Part shown: positions 33,401-47,215 of the stretch, piece after piece
How the letters are laid out: each line of letters starts with the position of its first letter
How positions within the stretch are numbered: position 1 is the first letter of the stretch
Source: Callipepla californica brunnescens
Taxonomy: Eukaryota > Chordata > Aves > Galliformes > Odontophoridae
DNA length: 64,000 bases
Direction: 5' to 3'
Assembly (NCBI GenBank): GCA_023055505.1
Contig: JALIRH010000001.1
Location: forward strand, 91,170,530-91,234,529
Made by a program: the position numbers and the translations under genes
Notes under the pieces: generated by a model
Database searches by the model: none
What the model saw: the letters and a program-made list of their open reading frames with translations, nothing else
What the model was told of the DNA's origin: nothing

Positions 33401-36400
33401 AAAATGATAATGTATAGCGCACAGGAATGAAAATGAGATTGTATGGGGAAGTTTTGTGCTTGTTTGTTTGCTTGTTTTATTTTTGAGTTGTTTCAGTTTG
33501 TAAGCATGATAAATGATGTAACTTTGAAAGATACACTGATTTATTTTCAGGTGTTATCAAAAAACTCTCATTGATGTCATGGGTATAAAGGGACCATATT
33601 GACAAAAGCATTTTTCATCTGACTTGACAATAAAGCTTTGGGAAATGTCAAAATGTTGTATAACTCAAATTTACAAAAAAGAAGCTGACTCCTAGATTCA
33701 CCGTTAAATCTATGTGCTCCTTAGATTTGCAGCTTTCACATAATAGATTTCTAGCAAGAAGGTTTCACAGGTTGAACCAATAATCAGTGAGATTCTCAGA
33801 TGTCCAATAGAATTATTGCTGCTGGAGTGACCCTGATGTTTCCATAGATTTTTACAGGAGGAAAACTTCTGTGGTGTTAGCCCGGTTTGCATGAGAAGGC
33901 CTTGAAGAATTTCGGAAGCTGTCATTCTGTGTGTGGGAGTGGCGGGATCCTATCTTCATCAAAGAGGAGATCCAGCCTCACACAAATTTCCAACGTCCTA
34001 TTTTAGAATATGGAGAACATTCCGGATATTTAGGAACAAGTCACCTACACTCCAGGATTTTTCTACATACATCCCAACAGGGAAATCTGAACACGTTCCT
34101 TTTTCACTAAAACTATGTGTACAAATTTGAAGAACATATGTGAAGAATATGTTCTTATTCTAAGTCTACAGCGTCTACCCCAGGTCGACACTGTAAAAAA
34201 TCCATAAACCCCCTACTTTTGTGGTGTTGAGGCAACATTGTGAGTGAAATTGAGTGATGAATTTGCCCCAATAAAACTCTCCAACAGCCAGTACAAAGAA
34301 GGCTTGCATGACAGCATGAGAATGTCCTTTGTACCCCTATTTTCATGTTGATTCCAAAGCCATCATGGAAATGTTTTCTCTGCACATCACAAACTGATCT
34401 CCATTTTCACCCTATGCAAGAAAGGAAAACCTTTTCTTTTTTGTTTTGTTTTGTTTTCCAACTGTATGATATTTTCTGCAAAATTAATGCAAAGCCCAAT
34501 TCTTTCCAAAAAAAAAAAAAAAAAAAAGCTCTAGAGGCACAGGTGTAAAGAAGTCATCTTGCTCTTGAAGTTGCACTCAAAAAATAGAATTGTCAACACA
34601 GCTGCTAGATAAGTCCTCATAGAAAAGGTTTTCGGAATCACAGCCAAGAAAACAGACCTGCTAAATATACAAAATAATGAAATACAACTAGCTTTCTTTC
34701 CTCTGTATTTTTTAGAGACAGAAGGTAAAAAAAATGATCTAAGATTCCATATGTTCTGTTATGCATAATATAGGAGGATTAGGCTCCCATAAAGAAAGGT
34801 TTATAAGTGGTAATCAGTGATATCATATTAATTACAAGCAATAATGGTTGCTCTTGAAAACTGCATGATATGCTATTTTGGGCAAATAGCAGCATTTTAT
34901 TTTAGCTGTTCATTTTATGAAACCTTTTGTGAACAAATTCTAGAAGTTTATGACTATATTGTAAATATCATAGCAACTGAATGGGTAAGTGGAAATGCCT
35001 GGGCTTTGCTGCAAAAGTACTCAAATGCTGGACAGAACCATTGCTCCTTTTAGGTGATGACTACAGAAAATGATTCAGAGCTGCCAGTCATAATAACATA
35101 TATCTGTGTATATATGTATTTACTTCTGTATCATTTTTTTTCCCCAGGTGTTGTCACTTCATCTGCCCATTTTTATTACAAATAATGGACCATATGGCAT
35201 TCTCTATTAAATAAAATGCCTACAGTCAGTTTATCTTTAAAAAGGCCACTTCCATAAGGGGGAAGATTTGAATGTTTTTTAAAATCGCAACTTATCTTTA
35301 CAATAAGACAGCAAAATCATCAGTGCACTTATATAGACAAATTCTGTTATTACACTCAATTTCACTGAAATAAAAAGTATTTTTAAAGCTTGAATAAATG
35401 TTGGCAAAGATCCAAAACAAAGTGTTTATATATCTCTGCAGGTCTTAAACTGACCATGGAATGACACTTTAAATATTGCTTCTTTTTTCACTCTTATGAT
35501 GATCTTTTTCTAAGTGACTGGTCTCCAGCTCAGGCAGATTTTGGCTAGATCTTTCAGTAGTAAAAGCCATTTTTCAGAAATGAAATGATAAACAAAATCA
35601 GGTTTATTCTCAGATGCGTACTTTTATAAATGTGCTCCTCTTCAGTTAATCCATGGATAAGATGCAACATCTGTTCTGATTCTTAACTGTAGAAGAAGAT
35701 TACAATGAAGATTCCTAAAAATGTCTAAGTACATTTTTATCCTTGTTTTCTTGCACCATCCTATTATCATTAGAAAGTAACTATTAAAAATAAAAAGCAC
35801 TTGATATACAAGTCAAAGAAAACCAGTAATTTCCAAATAACACTCTACAAATTATAATATAACTATAAATTAATATATTTTTAAGTAATATTGCTTCTTT
35901 TTAAATGGATGTCAGAAAAGAAACTACAGGGAAGGCCTTAGCAATACTACACAGTGTTGAAAGCATTCAGTATGCTATAGATTATTATCAGAAAGTCTAA
36001 CTTATTCAGATAATAGGCCAGAGTAATACGAAAGCCAAAAGGTTTCTATTTATGACAATTTGCATTCATATCTTACCAATTTCCACAGTCATATTTTTTT
36101 TCTGTTCAGCGGAAAGTTGAATCAATGTTAGGCAATAGACAGAACATGGGCATTATTTCTGGTAGAAAAGTACAGGCTGATATATGCTTTAAATCTGTGA
36201 ATGTAAGGTTTATAGTTTTTAAATTACAATTTCTGAGCAATGTCTTTAAAAGTATGCGATATGTTCTCTGAAAAAGATCAAAGGGCTTAATATATTTTGT
36301 AAATTACAGCTCTAATGATTCCATTTGCAAAAGATGTAATTTGCTGGTCTATTTTCATAATGAATGGGAGCCTAACGAATCACAAAACCTTATACATTCA

Positions 36401-37574
36401 GCAAAAATACAGGCTGTCTTAAACTTCAATTGGAATATGCATTATGATAATACTTGAGATTTTATTGGAGACTAGATTTCCTTTTCATTTCTTGTCACGC
36501 TCACCTTGCCAGCTTTTTCTGGTTGTTTTATCTTTCTTTACAGAAGCAAAAGATCTTTTAGGAATGTCAGTGAATGGAGTGAAGGAGGAGGCTGCTGGGT
36601 TGCATTCATTCCTGGACACACAAATGTGCATGGAAAAGAAAGGCCAGGTTTTTGGGTAAAGGTAGAGAAGGGGCCATTTATGAGGATTAAAGAAAAAGGC
36701 ACTTTAGGTAGAATTCTTTCATTTTCTTCGTTTTCTTTGCACTTGTAACAGAAAAGTGTCTACAGCTCTTTGACTTGGAGTACACATAGGGATAGTAAAC
36801 AGATGATTGTATAGAATGTAATACATATTTCCGTGGGTTTGCAGAGAGAATAGACAAAGTAGTGGAAAAGAAGTAAGCTGAGAATGACTGAAATACACAG
36901 AGTAGACTCAGGAACGACCTGAGTAACCAGTTATTTTCTCTATAACTTTGTCCTTTTCCATTCTTTGTATAGGCACCTGCACTGAGCCACTGTCAGAGAA
37001 GGAAAAACTTGCTTGGTCTGCCCTTTGCTGAAAGTCCTTTGCAGTTTCCTCTACAGCAGCTACTAAATTGTGAGCCTTAAAAATATATCCATACCAAGGC
37101 ACATGAAACAGTACAGAAACTGTGGGAATCCAGAAGATAAAGGTGTGTGCATCGCTTATTACCTGGTGATAATGTATGGCTGTATGAATCCATGGGCACG
37201 TAACCTCACCTGGAGGGGGGCCACTGCCTTTGGAAGGCCATTTGCCTAATTTGGCAAGCTGGAGATAATTGACAAAAACATTTATGTTTCTTGATGAAGT
37301 CTTGAGATGACTTCTTCGCAAAGACAGCATGCCTATGCTCTTCCTTCCTTAGAACAGAGAAGGTAAATGAATCACTTTCAGCCTCAAATGTTTGAAGGCA
37401 ATTTTCTCTGCAGAGTCAGAATATCAAGTCAGATATCAATTCCCTTAGAATGGAGGAAATACAAAAGAAATTTTTCCATGTTATTTGAGTTCCAATTGGA
37501 GTTTATTTCTTAAAGATTGTTAAATGCATAGAAGTTCAGTTTCTTGACTTAGAATTCAATACAGCTGTTTTCAG
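30421..37574. other. Intergenic sequence upstream of GPC6, no gene seen
   Basis: This AT-rich DNA has no recognisable exon. It contains T-rich runs at ~33017-33050 and an A-run at ~34509-34527. The one frame worth noting is an open minus-strand stretch at 36908-37330 (see findings). Short frames near 31.1-31.7 kb overlap on both strands and are uninformative. Confidence 0.5.
36908..37330 (-). other. Unidentified 140-codon open frame
   Basis: The frame runs ATG to stop for 140 codons on the minus strand in AT-rich intergenic DNA, where such a length is uncommon. Its composition is protein-like: a Pro/Gly turn region (GPPPGEV, ~57-63), a hydrophobic aromatic stretch (TFIFWIP...VLFHVPWYGYIF, ~88-110) and a helical acidic segment (AAVEETAKDFQQRADQ). 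I do not recognise a domain. Candidate explanations are an old transposon or endogenous-virus relic, a pseudogene piece or chance. No upstream promoter or splice context was found. Confidence 0.25.
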
Positions 37575-37638
37575 TAGAGATGGGATCATATGACTTTCTG
37601 AGGTCCCTTCTAGCCTAAGTTTTTCTGTGATTTTATGA
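37575..37638 (+). mobile_element. CR1 3'-tail relic
   Basis: 'gatgggatcatatgactttc' then 'tgaggtcccttctagcctaag' and 'tctgtgattttatga' matches the last ~60 bp of a CR1 3' end in plus orientation. It is much diverged. Confidence 0.65.
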
Positions 37639-40600
37639 CATCAATGTTATATGCTAATTTTTGTGTGAAAAATGAAGTCATGTAAAGAAAAAAATTATGA
37701 TCTCTTAACAATTTGGAGCTGAGTTCCATCTCTCTGTAGATTTCCTTAGTACAGACTGCCATAGGAGTCATGAGCATACCTCAATGGCCATGATTATTTC
37801 TTACTGATTTTCAAAGTGAAACAGCAGTGCTGGCTTGATGGGATGGAAACTAGGATGTGTTTCTTTGAGGCTGAACAGAATACCAGCTCTGTGATGCTTT
37901 GCCCTAAAATGCTGTTTCCTGTATTCTCTCTTTCCTGAACATGAGAAGGAAGCATTACTACATCCTCTTTCTATGCTTCTATAATGCAGCATTCGTCTGT
38001 CTAGATAAAACGGCCTCCTGCTCCTTGCTTTCATGCTGAAGCATATAAATCCTGTCAAGATAAATATTTACAAATCTACGTTTGACAAAGCTTACAGTTC
38101 CTAGAGTACTTTTGAAAATCTTCTTACAAATCACATATCTCTTATAAACAATTTAAGTGAAACTTAGTATCCTGCACGCAGTACACTGTGCAGATCCTCT
38201 TGGAGATTTGATTTCCCTTTTTCCCGGGAAAGAGCTATGAAAATGGTCTCTTGAAGTTTTTCCAATACCATGCACCTATTTTTAAGTACAAAGCTCAAAA
38301 AACACAGCTACACTGTGAGTTAAACAACAATAAAAGTACTACATTACACTGATCTGGGTAGAATTATTGAAATTGATTTATTCATCAATACTATCTCTGC
38401 TTGTTTCTTACCAGATGCACAGAGATTGCATATGTTTGAACGGATACACTAAGTGTTGTATAGCCAGTCTAGTCATGTACAGTAGATTGCATTTAGACAT
38501 GCAGTCTAGCCAGGTGCAGAGTCTCCTTGTCTGGATTTCAGGTTAGATTAACTGGAGTCTCATGACTAGAGGTTGAAGGAATTCTAGATAAATAGACAAA
38601 AAAAAAAATGAACTCAGATCATTGATAACATGCAAAAACATATTGAAAAAAAAAAGAAAAAAAACAACTTGATATATATGGGCTAGAGTAACCTTCCTTA
38701 GATATATACCAGACTGTAGAATAAAATATGTAAAGAAATCTCTGCATTCTTTCTGTTTATTTAAGACTAATGTTGCCGACTATTTCAAAACCTTTGGTTT
38801 TGGTAGAGTGGGACAGACATATCCTGAATATTGAGTACTAAAGACCCAAAGTGTCAAGGAGCCCCTGAAGCCCTATTTTCCCGTGACATAGTGATTCCTT
38901 GCTGTACATTTACTCGAAGATTTTATCTTAAATCTTCTACCTTAAAACTTCATACAATTTTGTCAGAAAAGTTTGAGGTGGAGATTTGCTGCTTTGTATT
39001 TGTAACCTGCAAGTCTAAGCTCTGCTTGAATACTAAGCCTAACACATATTGGAAAAACACAAGGATTAAGCAGAAAAATTCAAAACAGAAGAGACTCAAT
39101 AATTCAAGTGTTAACTCATGGGACATGTAAGGCACATGCAAATAGTTAGCTGAAGAGCACATTTCCATACCCCATATGCAATCCTTGAATCACATGATCT
39201 TCTCATTTTTGTCAGTTTGTAACGAAGTTACACTGGCATTTTTGAAATGCAGTGTGATTACTGGAGTGAAAGAGAACAGTATGAATACTGTACAGTATAT
39301 ATTTTCTGCTGTGGTGGGAAGAAAAGATTCCACTCACTGCCTCCATTGTCATCTTGAATTCATCCCTTTAATATCTTCACTGAGCTTCTAGAAATATGTT
39401 TATATGCTCACATAAAAGTGCTAGATCATCTGAATCTGAAAGCTACATCTTATTTCATATTCTCCAGAGTACATGTATAAATAAAACTAATAAGATGAGA
39501 AAGAAATCCGACTCCTACGTGCAGAGATGGTTTAAGGTTTTTGAACATTAAAATAGGATATTGTTTTAGTCAATTAATAACAAGATGTTGGACTGCAAAT
39601 AGGGATATAAATATTTTTAGAGATGTTATACTCATCCAAGAATTTTATGCTGAAGTTGTTAGCTTACATTTATCAGTGACAATTTTTTTTTTTTTTAAAG
39701 AATGACTATCATGAATTTATGGGACAGCATACTTATTTATCATACTTTTATATTATTTGGTCAAAAAGTCAGGAAGAAAATACTGGATCTTTTCCTTGAC
39801 CATCAACAGCAATAGTACTACGCTTGTTTTGAAAGGAGATTTGAATGATAAGCTCATTTCTTTTAAATGATGGTTTAGGTTTAGAGTTTCTATACATATA
39901 TCCTATATGGTACACACAGACTTCAGATTATGACCTCTCTTCTTGCAGAGAAAGATTTATTACTAAATTTATGGCTAATAAAGACACTCTTTCTTTCCCT
40001 GCAAATTCTTGACAACTACATGCAACAACTGCAAAAATAAACTTGTTATAACTGAAAAAAAAATCTCATTTGTAATCTTTAATGCTTTTTTGTTTGGTTG
40101 GTTGGTGGCTTGTTTCTTTTCTTTTTTTCTACTAAAAACTTAATCTGGAAGGGGAAGTAAAAATTTTGACCTTTACTTATCATAAGGGAATTAGAGTGTA
40201 GGCCTATAAAAAGATTGCATGCTGTAAGATATTACAGTTCTGTTATCTATTACAGTTCTATTATCTATTGATTGGAAAGAAAAAGATTTCATATTTTAGT
40301 TAAATGAAAATATTTGATTGCTTTTTGTATATTGCCTTTGGTAACATGAAAGGTTAATTTGCAATAAGTGATAACAAGGAATGATGCAAAATTCAAATTA
40401 GTGCGTATGAATGATATGTCTGCAAAATAATTACAGTAAGCAGCAGAATAGAAAAAATCTCAAAATACATCGAACACATGAAAGTTTTAAGGATATCTAA
40501 AAGGATCGCTTCTAGTATTTGTTTTTTTCTTTTTATTTTGCATTGGGTTTTTCTGGGCCATATTTACTAATAATTCTCCACTCAGTTCTGCCAAACTATT

Positions 40601-42559
40601 AGAAGTAGAGAAGATAACAGCCTGAAATCTTGATGGGACACAAGCATCAGATTTTATCAATAAGATTTTAATCCTCATCTACATTTCTTAAGTCCATCTG
40701 CAATTTTATCATAGGATTTATATTCTACAACGTCATCATAGAGCTTCTATATTTACTGTATATTTAATTAAAAGTGACAAGTGTTAATGAGAATTTCTCT
40801 TGACAGTGATCACTGTAAATATATTCCAAATGTAAGGTAGCCATAAGAACGGCACTGGGGGTGAATTTATGTACGTATGTTTAGCCGCAGGTGAGATGTT
40901 CTGAATCTGGCAAATCTTGAGCAAAGTGTTAGCTCCTGAGAATTTTAAAAGATATTTACTTTCTAAAGGGAGCCAGAATATTTGAGCTTAACAGGGGAAG
41001 ATGATGTTCAAAAACAGAATGACCTCAGCTTACGATTGTCAACAAAACATTAGTGACTTATTCAATGACCCCAAATATTTCTGCTTTATCCTATCTCTTC
41101 AATCACTAAATATATCTTGATTATGATTGTAATTGCTGAGCAGCGCTCAACACTTTCTGCTAAGGGTTCCCTCAGAACACTTAACTGAATTCTGTTTCAA
41201 CCATTTGAAGTCTCAATACCCATTTTCCCATTTTCTAGTCTGGGAATGAAAATACTGCACATTCTGTATATGGAAATGAGATCTCTCCCATGGGCTACCA
41301 TCATTATAAGTGTTTCCTTTTTTCTCATTCTCTTATCTACATTATTTTGTGAATACTCTGCCAGAAAAAAGCAAACTGCAGAGCACACCTATGTGAACTT
41401 CATCCATATCAACTTAAAGAAAATGAAGTTAGCAAGGAAGAAAAACCTCTGACAAAAGTGATTGGTTTGAGTACAGCCAAGACATTATTTCTCAGTAGAG
41501 GATGTACTGATGGAATGAAATGCTGACAGAGCAATGACAATATTCATTTTAATGTTAGAACTAAAAATAATTAGAACGGATATTCACAACAAGTAATCAA
41601 AACCTTGGATAAAAGGAGGAAAATAGGAAAGAGAATATTTATTCCACAACAACAATACTAAATAGAATGAATAAATAACTTTCTTTCCCAGGGCTTTGTA
41701 GAAAACAAGGAAGGAAAAAGTAGATCTTCTCTTGATTAAACTTTTAGCATCCTTGCAACAAAAAAAAAGTGTTCCTCTAACACATTTATTGCTAGAATAT
41801 GTTTTTTATCAATCTCTCTGTGAACTTTTAAGCAAAAATATTCTGTGGATGGTAGAATAAAGTTGCTAGATTCACAGCATAATTCTCCAGATGCCGAAAA
41901 AGGATAGTTTTACTTACAAATATTTACCTATTAAAAAAAAGCCAACAGAAGTATGTTAAGTTTAAATCCTCTCAATTTTATTACTTATCTGAGATGGTTT
42001 AATATATTGAATTCCAAAACGTTTCCAACACAGGAGAAAGTCTCAAAGATTACATACCACCTCTGTGATATCCCATGTAAATTTCACAGTGGTATCAACC
42101 TTTTGCCATTTTTCAAAGGACTTCAAATTCTTCTTTGAGAGAAACAGGATCAAAAAGGAAAATTGTTCCTTATCTGCATTTAATCAAACAAACAAAAAAA
42201 AAGCATGATTTGTTATGTATGCTGTCTTGTATTTACTTTTACTGAATGGAAAGAAAAACCCAAATCCTAAAATACTATGAGACAACATGTATGAAATAAA
42301 TAGAAGGATACTCAAAGTGTTCTAGTGCAAGCTTTAAGGTCTCTCAATAAAATGAATAGACTTTTGCAGAATTGCAAGACCCCAGTATTCAAGCATTGTT
42401 TTCAACTCTTGTGTTTTATAACCTTCTCAGGTAATTTACTGCAATATTTGATCCAATCATTAAAAACTTAGCGTATATAATAAAGCTTGGATAGGATTTA
42501 CTGAGAGTTGTTAGTATGTCTTACTAAATTTTACCTGGCAATAGAGATATTTTAACTGT
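37639..42559. other. Intergenic AT-rich sequence, no gene seen
   Basis: Only chance-length frames are present. Small structures noted are an alternating heptamer palindrome at 39276-39298, an 18-bp tandem duplication at 40230-40265, and a perfect 14-bp palindrome at 40803-40816. Confidence 0.5.
40230..40265. repeat. 18-bp tandem duplication
   Basis: TATTACAGTTCTGTTATC at 40230-40247 is followed directly by the same sequence with one G-to-A change at 40248-40265. Confidence 0.9.
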
Positions 42560-42740
42560 GAAGGCAATCAAACACTGGAACAGAGTTCATAGAGGAGTGA
42601 TTGATTACCCAGGCCTGCTGTTGTTCAAAAGGCATTTGGATAATGCCCTTACCAATATCTGTAGGGCTTTTTTTGTTAGCCCTGAAGTTGTCAGGCAGTG
42701 GCATTCTTTGATGTTTGTAAGTTCCTTCCAAATGAACCAT
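42560..42740 (+). mobile_element. CR1 3'-region fragment
   Basis: 'cactggaacagagttcatag' and 'cccaggcctgctgttgttcaaaaggcatttggataatgccct' correspond to the CR1 ORF2 end and 3' UTR (HWN, LFKRHLDNAL reading). The ending 'gtaagttccttccaaatga' replaces the usual GGTCCCTTCCAACT. The plus-strand frame is degenerate. Confidence 0.75.
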
Positions 42741-45700
42741 TTAAATTCTAATTGTAAATTTGAAGCTTTTGACTTAGATAAGACATAGCTGCATTAATTT
42801 GTTCCATTGCTGAATGTAACTTCCACCTGTTCTGGCTATCATCAACGGCTAGAACAAAACACCTACTGAAATGTTTCTGGGCTTTACAGATGCCTATGTA
42901 CTCAAGAAGAAGTTATGAAGTTACTGAATCCTTCCAGATCGGTCGAGAAAATTGGTTCATATTTTCATGCACTTAAGGAGAAGTCTCTTTTTTTTCACCT
43001 TATTACTAGTGACATGTAAAATAACATCCTTGTTCCCTTTAAGCTCACAGAAATCAACGTCAGAGTATAGAGAACCTCTTTACATGAATAAGCCTTAATT
43101 AATCATACAGATGTGATTCGTCAGTTTGAATGTATATCCATTCTCCCTCTCACCTGACGGTGAAGTTTTCTGATGTTCTGAAACAAAGTCAATAGGAGAA
43201 TGGGTGACTGGAAACATGCTTCCAGCAGCAGAAAGCGCTGAACGTTTTTGGGGTATCCATTCAGTCCAGCATGATATAAGGTGATCGCTACGGAAAGTAC
43301 AGTTCAGCATCCTTTCAAATACTTTTTGCCTGCAAAACAGAGCAAGTTTTATTTCTGGAGATGTAACACTTTCTACTGTGTATTAAAAGAAGCAGTTTTG
43401 TTTGTTTGTTTGTTTGTTCATATCTTGTATATTTTAGAAGATTAAAAAGACCCTACTAGATATGGCTTTTTATGTATTTAAATCTTTCTGAACTGTCAGC
43501 TTTCCTTCCTTCCTGAGGGTGCAGTCACATAGCTCAGTCTATCTCAAAGTAGAGAGTAACAGGTCAGTTCAGGGAGTTTTCATTATATCCACCTCGTTAA
43601 CTTGCATCCTCTTTCCACTCTGCAGGTCACCACCACTACTTGTCCTTGATACTTCAAATCAATTTACTTCACATCCATGAAATTTGTTATCCTTGACTGT
43701 ATTTTGAGGTTGTAAAGACTGTTAGTTGTTGACATGAAATGTATCGTTTCTTCAGTTAAAAAGACTAGGGGGATTTAAAAGATGTAACCAGAATACTATG
43801 AAATGCTTCCTTTACCAACAGTTCAGAGGTGATTTTATAAATAGGGTGATACATTATTATTTAAAAAAAATAAAAAGAGAGAAAAGAAAAAAAATTGATC
43901 TGGCCTTGATGAAAATAAGTGAATTGAAAATTAGTTTAATTAACAAAACATTAGTATTAGCTGATACAGATATTACTGTGCTGATCATTCACTTTTTTCA
44001 CTAATAAAGATGAAGTATGAAGACAGTATACTACACAGCAAAGTAGTATAGTGTAATTTCATAATTTTCTCCAGAACCCTTCAGCAAAATTGTATATCTT
44101 TAAATACAGTTCTGTTCTGCATTCATACAACATTATAACAGCACATGCTCTTTGAGGTTACCAGTGACCTACTTGCATAATGAAATTCCACACATCTTGT
44201 AGTGAGTAATACCAAGGCCATGGTTTTTCTGTGGGACATGTAGAAAATCTGGAAAAACAGCTATGTATTCAATGATTGTAAGTGCAAGTATACACTATTA
44301 AGTTAGTATTAAATCATCTCATTATACCAAGTAAAGCCCCTCATTGATCAAATGCTCCAGTGATTTTGCTCCAAAGCTTAACATTCATTCTGGCTGCCAA
44401 ACCTGCAGCCGCCTAAGCACATATCAAGTTGCAAGACATAACTTATCAAAAATAGTTGACATGATTTCTTTCTAATTTCCATGCAAATGAAAATGTACAA
44501 GTCACACATTGTATGCATGCAATTATTACATTGAAGTCAGTAAATAAAGCACTAATATGTACCCAGCACCTTTAAGACCAGAATATATTCATAAAATGAT
44601 TGATATTTCTTTTATCTTTCTCTCTTAAAAGAGTTTCTAACATATATATTTGGAATGATCACATATACCCTATTTTTCCTGGTCTAAGCTGCCTTTAAAT
44701 TTTATGCAACTTATTTGAATCCCAAATTTTCATACCTTTTCTTTACTTACTTAATTTTTTTTCTTTGAAATAAAGGAAAAATTTTAGGCAGTAAGAAATA
44801 TGAAATTAAGATTGTCATAAGAATTTTCAGTGGCTTTCGGATTACATTCTTACTGTTTAATGCCTGAGAATTTTAGTATCTTTACATCTTATCATCATCC
44901 TCCTTGCAAGTACTGCTAAGGGACAGTCATGACTGAACTGTCCACGTTCAAAAGCAGAGTGCAATTTGCTAGCACAATATATACACATCCTTGAGAGTAC
45001 TTGCAAGCCCATTGACACAAATAAGGACAAGCTTATAGAAATGTCTGACAGGATTTTCAGAGAGGATTTCTGACGACAGACTGGAAGTCTGGCCTTCTTT
45101 GGTTACTGTGCTGCTCTTCAGAAAACTGAAAGCTCAAAGTGAGACAACTCTAACTGAAAAGAAAATAAGAAACAATTTTGTAAAAGCACTTTAACTCCCA
45201 TTCAAGAAGAAAAAAAATAATAATAACAAGATCCATTACTACAACATTTGTAGCTCCTTCAGAGTCAAGAAAAATTTTGTTGTTGTTACATTTTTTAAAT
45301 AACATTGTTTAACAATTCTGATAAATGTAGGGTTCTTTCATTTAGGTCTTTATTTTATAAATCTATACTGTACAAATAAAAAATTAAAATTCAAATGAAT
45401 TGAAACATGACTAAAATAATCATTCAAAAGAACAGCAGAAAATAAATCTTATTGAAAATTAATCTTGTTCTGTCCTACTGGTATTGGGGAATACCTTTTT
45501 CATCTTCATATTTTCTGAAAGTTGTGGCTTCAAAAGCTGAGTGTTTTCACATATTGCCGAAGCTTCATAGAAGCACTTAAAAGCAAGAAACAAAAGTGAC
45601 AGACTGATAAGCAAGCTGAGATAACATTTTAGAGATATGTCCTTAGACAACATATAAATGTTAAAATATATCTGCTTCATGAAGATGAATTGTTTATAAA

Positions 45701-46889
45701 CAAATTAAATTGTAATAACATCTCAAAATCCTTGCTGCACTTTTATTAAAAAAAAAAAATAAACTGCATTTATTCTAAAACAAAGCAATTCAGTTGTTTT
45801 CATTCAGCATTAAATGAAAAATCATTAATGATTATTACTGAGAAAACAAAATAATAGTTTACTGATAAACATGGAGCCACATAAATTTCACAATACCATG
45901 TAGAATAAGTACTAACAAAAAGATGATTGGTTTGCAATATAATTGTCAGAATTTCTCCATCAGCTCCTGCCTCTGTGCATCAGTCCCATTGAAAAATTAC
46001 CAAAGGCCTACTTATTCAGGAAAATGGTCCTACAAAAACGAACTTCCTCACTATCCTTCTGAAAAACACAACATCAAGAACAAAGGGTCTGGGAAAGACT
46101 GGAAGTCAAGGGAGTGGTTGGATCAGAGCAGAGGGGAAGAGGGAAGGGAATAGATAGAAAAATGCAATATCTCTGAAGCACAGAGACTAAACTACTACAG
46201 CACTGCATGCTGTAGTGTAGAGACTCCATAGAAAAAATAAAAAAATATATTAGGAAGTGTAAGCTGCAACTTGAAGAAATCTTTGCGACAAAACACATCT
46301 GGTATCCTAAAGAAAAAGTCAGAGACTCATGCTTAATTAACCAGAAAGCCACATGAACTAGCTGGGACAAACAAACACTGTGTCTAAGGAAATAGTTCAC
46401 CTTCAAGGAAAGGTAAGAAAGCCATGAAGACTGAAATGTAAAATTTGTTCTGTTTTGCATGACTTTTGGAAGCCTTGTTCCTACTGGTGTTAGCAAAGAT
46501 TCCTCATCAGTTAAGTCTCATTGGTGCAGACTTGGAACATCATGGAAATATTCTACAAGAGATGGTGCACAGGATCTGATCTGAAAGTAAGAGAATTTGG
46601 AGATTTTTCCTGGTAGGCAAAAACAGGAAACTTAACACCAAGGAATCAGTAATTGTTGGTACCACAAATAGTGAAGTTCTCCAATAGTCTTACGCAACTC
46701 TTCCACCTCTACACCATGTTAAAACATGATGATTCTTTATGCCCACGACAAGCATCAAAAGTCAGGAAAATTTACTTATTCAGCCACAGTAATCCCATTA
46801 AACTAATAAACGGATGATAAATCCTACAAATCCACAAGACAATGAAGTATTTGTACAACACTGAAAAAGAATACACACATGGATAATAG
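42741..46889. other. Intergenic AT-rich sequence, no gene seen
   Basis: A (GTTT)n repeat lies at 43400-43418, and a strong short hairpin at 46194-46216. A 140-codon minus-strand frame at 46074-46496 is Ser/Leu/Phe/Cys-rich without domain signs. Confidence 0.5.
43400..43418. repeat. (GTTT)n microsatellite
   Basis: Four complete GTTT units plus a partial unit. Confidence 0.9.
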
Positions 46890-47215
46890 AAGAATTACAG
46901 AATCATGGAATGGTTGAATTTGGAAGGGACCTCTGGAGGATGTTATTTCCTCTTACTCAAGTACAACCACCCATGGCATGTTGTCTAGGATCTAGTTTTG
47001 GAAGTTCTCCAAGGAGGGAGACTCCATAGCCTCTCTGGGTAACCTGTGCCAGTGCTCCATCAGTCACGTAGTAAAGAAGAATTTACTGATCCTCAGAACA
47101 TCCCATGTTCCAGTTTGTGCCCACAGCCTCTTGTCATGTCACTGGATGCATCTTCATTCTATTTCATCCTCCCTTAAGATATTTTTAGCCATTGATAAGA
47201 TCTCTCTTAAGTCAT
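46890..47215 (-). mobile_element. CR1 3'-end fragment
   Basis: The left edge 'acagaatcatggaatggttg' plus 'tttggaagggacctctggagg' is the CR1 3' terminus in minus orientation. It continues with 'cctctctgggtaacctgtgccagtgctcc' and 'agaagaatttactgatcctcag', the standard CR1 interior. Similarity fades near 'ttgataagatctctctta'. About 300 bp, non-coding. Confidence 0.9.

Noticed and set aside
46074..46496. 140-codon minus-strand frame
   Set aside because: Ser/Leu/Phe/Cys-rich translation antisense to A/G-rich sequence; no domain, no context.
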